From assembly GCA_007118445.1 (NCBI GenBank), contig SKRP01000149.1, positions 1 through 10,008 of the forward strand: a DNA stretch of 10,008 nt, given 5' to 3'. The translations under genes and the position numbers were made by a program. The DNA comes from Natronohydrobacter sp. (GTDB lineage: Bacteria > Pseudomonadota > Alphaproteobacteria > Rhodobacterales > Rhodobacteraceae). The notes under the pieces were generated by a model that saw only the letters and a program-made list of their open reading frames with translations, made no database searches and was not told the DNA's origin. Shown here in pieces: positions 6,964 through 10,008 of the stretch. Each line of letters starts with the position of its first letter. Positions within the stretch are counted from its first letter, which is position 1.

Positions 6964-6991
6964 AAAAAAGGGCGCTCGACCCCGAGCGCCC
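6964..6991 (-). terminator. Strong intrinsic terminator between convergent units
   Basis: GGGCGCTCG (6970-6978) pairs perfectly with CGAGCGCCC (6983-6991) around the loop ACCC. On the minus strand the stem is followed directly by six T (complement of 6964-6969), which makes a textbook terminator for the pgeF-side transcript. On the plus strand the same stem lies 34 bases after the hsp20 stop and is followed only by GTTACCATTT, so it probably acts in both directions but best on the minus strand. Confidence 0.85.
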
Positions 6992-7080
6992 GTTACCATT
7001 TAATAGCACTTTTACTGAATATACTCGGTACTGAAAAAGAGTATCCAACGGCCAGATGAAATTTCTTTTAAGCCATGTGC
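6992..7080. other. AT-rich intergenic island with inverted repeat
   Basis: This stretch is clearly richer in A+T than the rest of the window. It contains the inverted repeat ATACTC (7021-7026) / GAGTAT (7039-7044) and two copies of TACTGAA. No gene or T-run terminator is evident in it. It forms the 3' leader-out of the small minus-strand gene, before the terminator at 6970-6991. Confidence 0.4.
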
Positions 7081-7227
7081 TCAGGCGCAATCTGTCAGTT
7101 CTGGATCGGCGCTCCTGCGCAGACGGCGCGTGCGTTTGGCTGCGCGTTCCCAGGGCAACGGGGGCAAGCCCTGCGTCGCCTCACAGACCATTGCGGTGAT
7201 CCAGCGCTGTTTCGGCTGATCTGTCAT
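7081..7227 (-). CDS. Small Lys/Arg-rich protein, 48 residues, unknown function
   Basis: This is a short minus-strand gene. ATG at 7227-7225 is preceded by a duplicated purine-rich AGGACAGGA that can serve as Shine-Dalgarno; the stop is TGA at 7083-7081. The product begins MTDQPKQRWITAMVCEA, has a central LPPLPWERAAKR and then the basic stretch RTRRLRRS. The layout (short acidic/polar start, a PW-E-R-A motif, then an Arg cluster) resembles small uncharacterised proteins I associate with Rhodobacteraceae, but I cannot name a family. There is no membrane segment or signal peptide. The basic part could bind nucleic acid or ribosomes; this is inference. It lies 119 bases after pgeF and upstream of the T-run terminator at 6964-6991, so it may be the last gene of that transcript. 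An overlapping plus-strand frame lacks a ribosome site. Confidence 0.65.
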   Translation of the reverse strand: MTDQPKQRWITAMVCEATQGLPPLPWERAAKRTRRLRRSADPELTDCA

Positions 7228-7346
7228 CTGTCCTGTCCTTCCATCTGAACATGATGTGCGTTCTGCTCAGGTTTCACAATCGCCTGCAAATCAGGCAGGA
7301 CTGGGACAGGATCAAGGAGTTTGAAGGGTATTCCCGCGGACTGCGC

Positions 7347-8111
7347 TTACAGCCGGATGACCGAGATCAGCCGCCCGTAATCGGCCTGACCTTCATGCAC
7401 GGAGCGGCGATAGGAATAGAAGCGCGCAGGGTCGCTATAGGTGCATTCGCCGATCCAGTGCGCCTCGGCGATGTCGCAGCCGCGCAAGCGGTGCAGGCCG
7501 AAGCCCACCAGATCAAACAGATATTTCCCGTCCACACCATTGACGAAGAAGCGCCCGTAATCCGGGTCTTCGTCCATAAAGCGCTCCAGAAATTCCTGTC
7601 CCACCTCATAGGCGCGCTGGCTGATGCAGGGGCCGATCACTGCGCGGATGCGGGCGCGCTCTGCGCCAAGCTTTTCCATCGCGGCAACAGTGTTTTCCAG
7701 AACCCCGTCCAGCGCCCCGCGCCAGCCTGCATGTGCCGCGCCGATCACCTGCGCCTGCGCGTCGGCAAGAAGCACAGGCTGACAATCCGCCGTCAGGATC
7801 GCCAGCGCAAGTCCGGGCTGGTCTGTGACCATGGCATCGGCTTCGGGGCGTGGGCTGTCCTCTGGCAAGAGCGTGCCCAGCACCACCACATCGGGCGAAT
7901 GGGTCTGATGCAAGGTCACAAGCGCTTCGGGTGCGACCTGCATCGCCTCGGCCACGCGCGCGCGGTTCATGCGCACAGTATCGGACTGGTCCGACGATCC
8001 CGGCCCGCAATTCAGCCCGGTAAAGATCCCCGACGAGGCCCCTCCGCGGCGGGTGAAGAACCCGTGGCGCAGGGGCGAAAGGCTGTCAGAAGTGAGGATC
8101 TCGAGGGTCAT
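7347..8111 (-). CDS. pgeF: Peptidoglycan editing factor PgeF (YfiH/laccase-domain family)
   Basis: This family (COG1496, formerly called multicopper polyphenol oxidase/laccase) includes E. coli PgeF, which keeps non-canonical amino acids such as L-Ser out of the peptidoglycan stem; purine nucleoside activities are also reported for the fold. The product has 254 residues from ATG 8111-8109, a normal length. Conserved features (numbered from the start one codon upstream) are FFTRRGGAS (19-27), the zinc-site residues His72 in HQTHS, Cys111 in TADCQPV and His128 in AAHAGWRG, then IGPCIS. The start overlaps the stop of the upstream methyltransferase by one base (TGATG), with no clear ribosome site of its own, so translational coupling is likely. 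A GTG at 8114 is an alternative start. The stop is TAA at 7349-7347. Confidence 0.93.
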   Translation of the reverse strand: MTLEILTSDSLSPLRHGFFTRRGGASSGIFTGLNCGPGSSDQSDTVRMNRARVAEAMQVAPEALVTLHQTHSPDVVVLGTLLPEDSPRPEADAMVTDQPGLALAILTADCQPVLLADAQAQVIGAAHAGWRGALDGVLENTVAAMEKLGAERARIRAVIGPCISQRAYEVGQEFLERFMDEDPDYGRFFVNGVDGKYLFDLVGFGLHRLRGCDIAEAHWIGECTYSDPARFYSYRRSVHEGQADYGRLISVIRL

Positions 8112-9172
8112 CACGCAAATCCGGGCAGTTCTGGCGCATTCTGCGGCGCAAGGCCAAGTACCTTGAACAACTGTCCCATTTCCTCGGGGTGCGTCAAGCG
8201 TCTATATGCAGCAAGATGGTTTTCCAGCCGCGTCCCGTCCAGTGCCTCCGCCAGTCTTTCGGCGCGGGCGGCGCTGCCCAGACGTTCCAGAAACAGCCCC
8301 TGCGGTGTCAGCGGCGTGGCGCGCAGGGGCGCGGCGGCCCCGGCGAGGGCTTCGAAATCCACATGCGCGGTCAGATCGGCCGCGCCCGGATTGAGCAGCG
8401 GATCGTCGAACCTGTGCTGACGCAGCGCCTGCAATGTATCGCCCCGGCTGCGCCAGTCGCCATAATCCACGATCAGCGCCGCGCCGCCACGCGCGGCGAT
8501 GCGCGCGGCGATGGCGGCGATGACCGGGCCGGCCGGGGCGCAGGTCTCGACGATCTGATCTTCGGATGTGTCATCCAGCCGGTGGTCGAGCGCTGCGAGC
8601 GGGGCAGGTTGCGCCAGCCCCATGACAAGGCGGCCATCGGCTGCGCCGACCATCCGCTCGGCCCAGGCCGCGCCCTTGCGCTGGAACTGGCGGATGGGCA
8701 GGGCGTCGAAAAACTCGTTCGCGAGCACGAAGAGTGGCTGGTCGGGCAGGGTGTCGGCATTGCCATGAAAGTCAGGCGCATGGTCGCCGAGACGCTGCGC
8801 CTGCGCATTGCGCAGGACAGGCGAGGCCTCGATCAGATGCAGCTGCAGCGCTGTATGAAATCCCGGCACGGCCCGTGTCGCGCGCAGCGCATCGGCCATC
8901 AGCGTGCCGCGACCGGGACCAAGTTCCGCAAGGGTAAAGGGTGCGGGCCTGCCCTGATCCATCCAGACCTGCGCCAGCCACAGGCCCAGCATCTCGCCGA
9001 AGACCTGGCTGATTTCGGGCGCTGTGATGAAATCGCCCTGCGCGCCCAGCGGGTCACGGGTGGTGTAATAGCCATGTTCGGGGTGAAGCAGGCAGAGCGT
9101 CATGTATTCTGCCAGGCTCATCGGCCCGTCCAGCGCGATCCGGCGCAGCAGGATCCCGCGCAGGGCCGTCAT
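8111..9172 (-). CDS. Class I SAM-dependent methyltransferase, COG1565 (MidA/NDUFAF7-like)
   Basis: This is a predicted protein-arginine-type methyltransferase. The mitochondrial homologue NDUFAF7/MidA methylates a complex I subunit during assembly, so a role in NADH dehydrogenase assembly is plausible but inferred. The start is ATG 9172-9170, sharing ATGA with the end of lgt and preceded by AGGCGGG; the product has 353 residues, normal for the family. Family marks: MTLCLLHPEHGYYTTRDPLG (24-43), GDFITAPEISQVFGEMLG (46-63), the SAM-binding loop ELGPGRGTL (83-91), NEFFDALPI (152-160), IVDYG (234-238) and the HRFDDPLLNPGAADLTAHVDF region (253-273). The frame is open upstream, but that part reads lgt in another frame and is not coding. 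It is the middle gene of the lgt-methyltransferase-pgeF cluster. Confidence 0.92.
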   Translation of the reverse strand: MTALRGILLRRIALDGPMSLAEYMTLCLLHPEHGYYTTRDPLGAQGDFITAPEISQVFGEMLGLWLAQVWMDQGRPAPFTLAELGPGRGTLMADALRATRAVPGFHTALQLHLIEASPVLRNAQAQRLGDHAPDFHGNADTLPDQPLFVLANEFFDALPIRQFQRKGAAWAERMVGAADGRLVMGLAQPAPLAALDHRLDDTSEDQIVETCAPAGPVIAAIAARIAARGGAALIVDYGDWRSRGDTLQALRQHRFDDPLLNPGAADLTAHVDFEALAGAAAPLRATPLTPQGLFLERLGSAARAERLAEALDGTRLENHLAAYRRLTHPEEMGQLFKVLGLAPQNAPELPGFA

Positions 9173-10008
9173 GCCCGCCTGCGCCAGAAGAGCAGCGCCA
9201 GCCCCGCGAGGATCATCGGCAGCGAGAGCATCTGCCCCATGGTCAGGCCCAGCGGCCCGAGGCTCAGGACATGGCCCATCGGATTGTCGAGCGTGATGAA
9301 TTGCGCATCCGGCTGGCGGAAGAACTCGACGGTAAATCGCGCCAGCCCGTAGCCTGCGACAAAGACCCCGGTCACGGCACCGGGCGTTTTCAGCCAGCCG
9401 CGCCGCCAGACCAGCCAGGCGAGCAGGATGAACAGCACCAGCCCCTCCAGCGCGGCCTCGTAAAGCTGCGTGGGGTGGCGCGCGCAGAAGGGGACAGGCC
9501 AGTCGAACGGGCAGGATTGCGCCTGCGGGCCGGGAAAGACCACGCCCCAGGGTTGCAGTGTCGGGCGGCCCCAGAGTTCCGCATTGATGAAATTCGCAAC
9601 CCGCCCCAGCCCGATCCCGATGGGTGCGACAAGGGCCATGGCATCGGCGATCTGCAGCGGCGGGACAGAATGGCGGCGGCAGAAGACCAGCCCGGCCACG
9701 ATGACACCGGCAAACCCGCCATGAAAGGACATGCCGCCCTCCCAGATGCGCAGGATTTCCGCTGGATTGGACAGGTAATAGCCAGGCTGGTAGAACAGCA
9801 CGAAGCCCAGCCGCCCGCCGAGGATCACGCCGACGATCACATAGGTCAGCAGGCCCTCGACCCGGCCGGGCTCCATCGGGGAGGTATTTCCGGGCCAGAG
9901 AGCAGGGCGTTTCATCAGGGCCATGACGATCCACCAGCCGAAGAGGAAGCCTGCGGCTGGCGTTTCATCAGGGCCATGACGATCCACCAGCCGAAGAGGA
10001 AGCCTGCG
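9169..10008 (-). CDS. lgt: Prolipoprotein diacylglyceryl transferase Lgt (N-terminus disturbed or missing)
   Basis: This inner-membrane enzyme transfers diacylglycerol from phosphatidylglycerol to the lipobox Cys of prolipoproteins, the first step of lipoprotein maturation. Its signatures are GGRLGFVLFYQP, EGGMSFHGGFAG (with the essential His), GRVANFINAELWGRPT (the Lgt signature with Arg, Asn and Glu), ARHPTQLYEA and ARFTVEFFRQPD. Several hydrophobic helices are present, ending in ALLFWRRRA, and the stop overlaps the next gene by ATGA. Homology is credible only up to about 9954 (AGFLFGWWIVMALMKRPALWPG). Beyond that the frame runs into the second copy of a 50-base repeat, read in a shifted frame, with a GTG at 9987 as the only nominal start. 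The genuine first about 30 residues (the periplasmic start and first helix) are absent from the window, so the gene is either broken or incorrectly assembled at its 5' end. Confidence 0.9.
   Translation of the reverse strand, partial: RRLPLRLVDRHGPDETPAAGFLFGWWIVMALMKRPALWPGNTSPMEPGRVEGLLTYVIVGVILGGRLGFVLFYQPGYYLSNPAEILRIWEGGMSFHGGFAGVIVAGLVFCRRHSVPPLQIADAMALVAPIGIGLGRVANFINAELWGRPTLQPWGVVFPGPQAQSCPFDWPVPFCARHPTQLYEAALEGLVLFILLAWLVWRRGWLKTPGAVTGVFVAGYGLARFTVEFFRQPDAQFITLDNPMGHVLSLGPLGLTMGQMLSLPMILAGLALLFWRRRA
9906..10008. repeat. Exact 50-bp tandem direct repeat in the 5' part of lgt
   Basis: Bases 9906-9955 and 9959-10008 are identical over 50 bases, separated by GCT, giving a period of 53. 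Because 53 is not a multiple of three, the second copy is out of frame with lgt. The second copy ends exactly at the last base of the window, which points to a contig-end assembly artefact, although a genuine tandem duplication is possible. Confidence 0.95.

Noticed and set aside
7056..7199. Plus-strand 47-codon frame over the small minus-strand gene
   Set aside because: No Shine-Dalgarno precedes it, and the minus-strand frame has a better start signal, composition and terminator.
7231..7312. CCTGTCC ... GGACAGG inverted repeat flanking the pgeF-small gene gap
   Set aside because: The arms are about 70 bases apart with no supporting inner pairing, and one arm is simply the ribosome site of the small gene.
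7251..9352. Two long plus-strand open frames opposite pgeF and the methyltransferase
   Set aside because: They are antisense to genes with strong motifs, lack ribosome sites and have shadow-type composition.

Overview
The window looks like a chromosomal segment of a GC-rich alphaproteobacterium, most likely from the Rhodobacteraceae (Rhodobacter/Roseobacter relatives). The reasons are a MeaA-type ethylmalonyl-CoA mutase, a split glycolate oxidase glcDEF, an lgt / COG1565 methyltransferase / pgeF cluster, strong GC bias at third codon positions, and the general wording of the proteins. No phage, transposon, CRISPR, rRNA or tRNA signal was seen.

Layout. Positions 1-1233 (+) hold the C-terminal two thirds of ethylmalonyl-CoA mutase, cut by the window start and followed by two stem-loops, the second a good intrinsic terminator. 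Positions 1423-5405 (+) are a glycolate oxidase operon: a sigma-70-like promoter overlapped by a TTGGTAA/TTACCAA operator-like palindrome, then glcD, glcE and glcF. Positions 5468-6298 (+) encode an exported trypsin/V8-like serine protease. Positions 6331-6935 (+) are a heat-shock unit: a near-consensus sigma-32 promoter, a three-hairpin 5' leader whose last hairpin masks both the Shine-Dalgarno sequence and the AUG (a ROSE-type RNA thermometer), and an IbpA-type Hsp20 gene. Positions 6964-6991 carry a strong terminator between convergent units. On the minus strand (10008 down to 7081) lie lgt (5' end disturbed or lost), a COG1565/MidA-type methyltransferase, pgeF and a 48-residue Lys/Arg-rich small protein. 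The first three minus-strand genes overlap by 4 and 1 bases and so are probably co-translated.

How the parts relate. Ethylmalonyl-CoA mutase belongs to the acetyl-CoA assimilation route that yields glyoxylate. Glycolate oxidase also makes glyoxylate, so the left part of the window joins two sources of that intermediate. The right part is housekeeping: lipoprotein maturation, respiratory complex I assembly (inferred from the family) and peptidoglycan fidelity.

The best candidates for follow-up are the sigma-32 promoter plus ROSE-like thermometer of the hsp20 gene, the palindrome over the glc promoter, the unlisted small minus-strand gene at 7081-7227, and an exact 50-bp direct repeat at the extreme right end that throws the lgt N-terminus out of frame (assembly artefact or real mutation).
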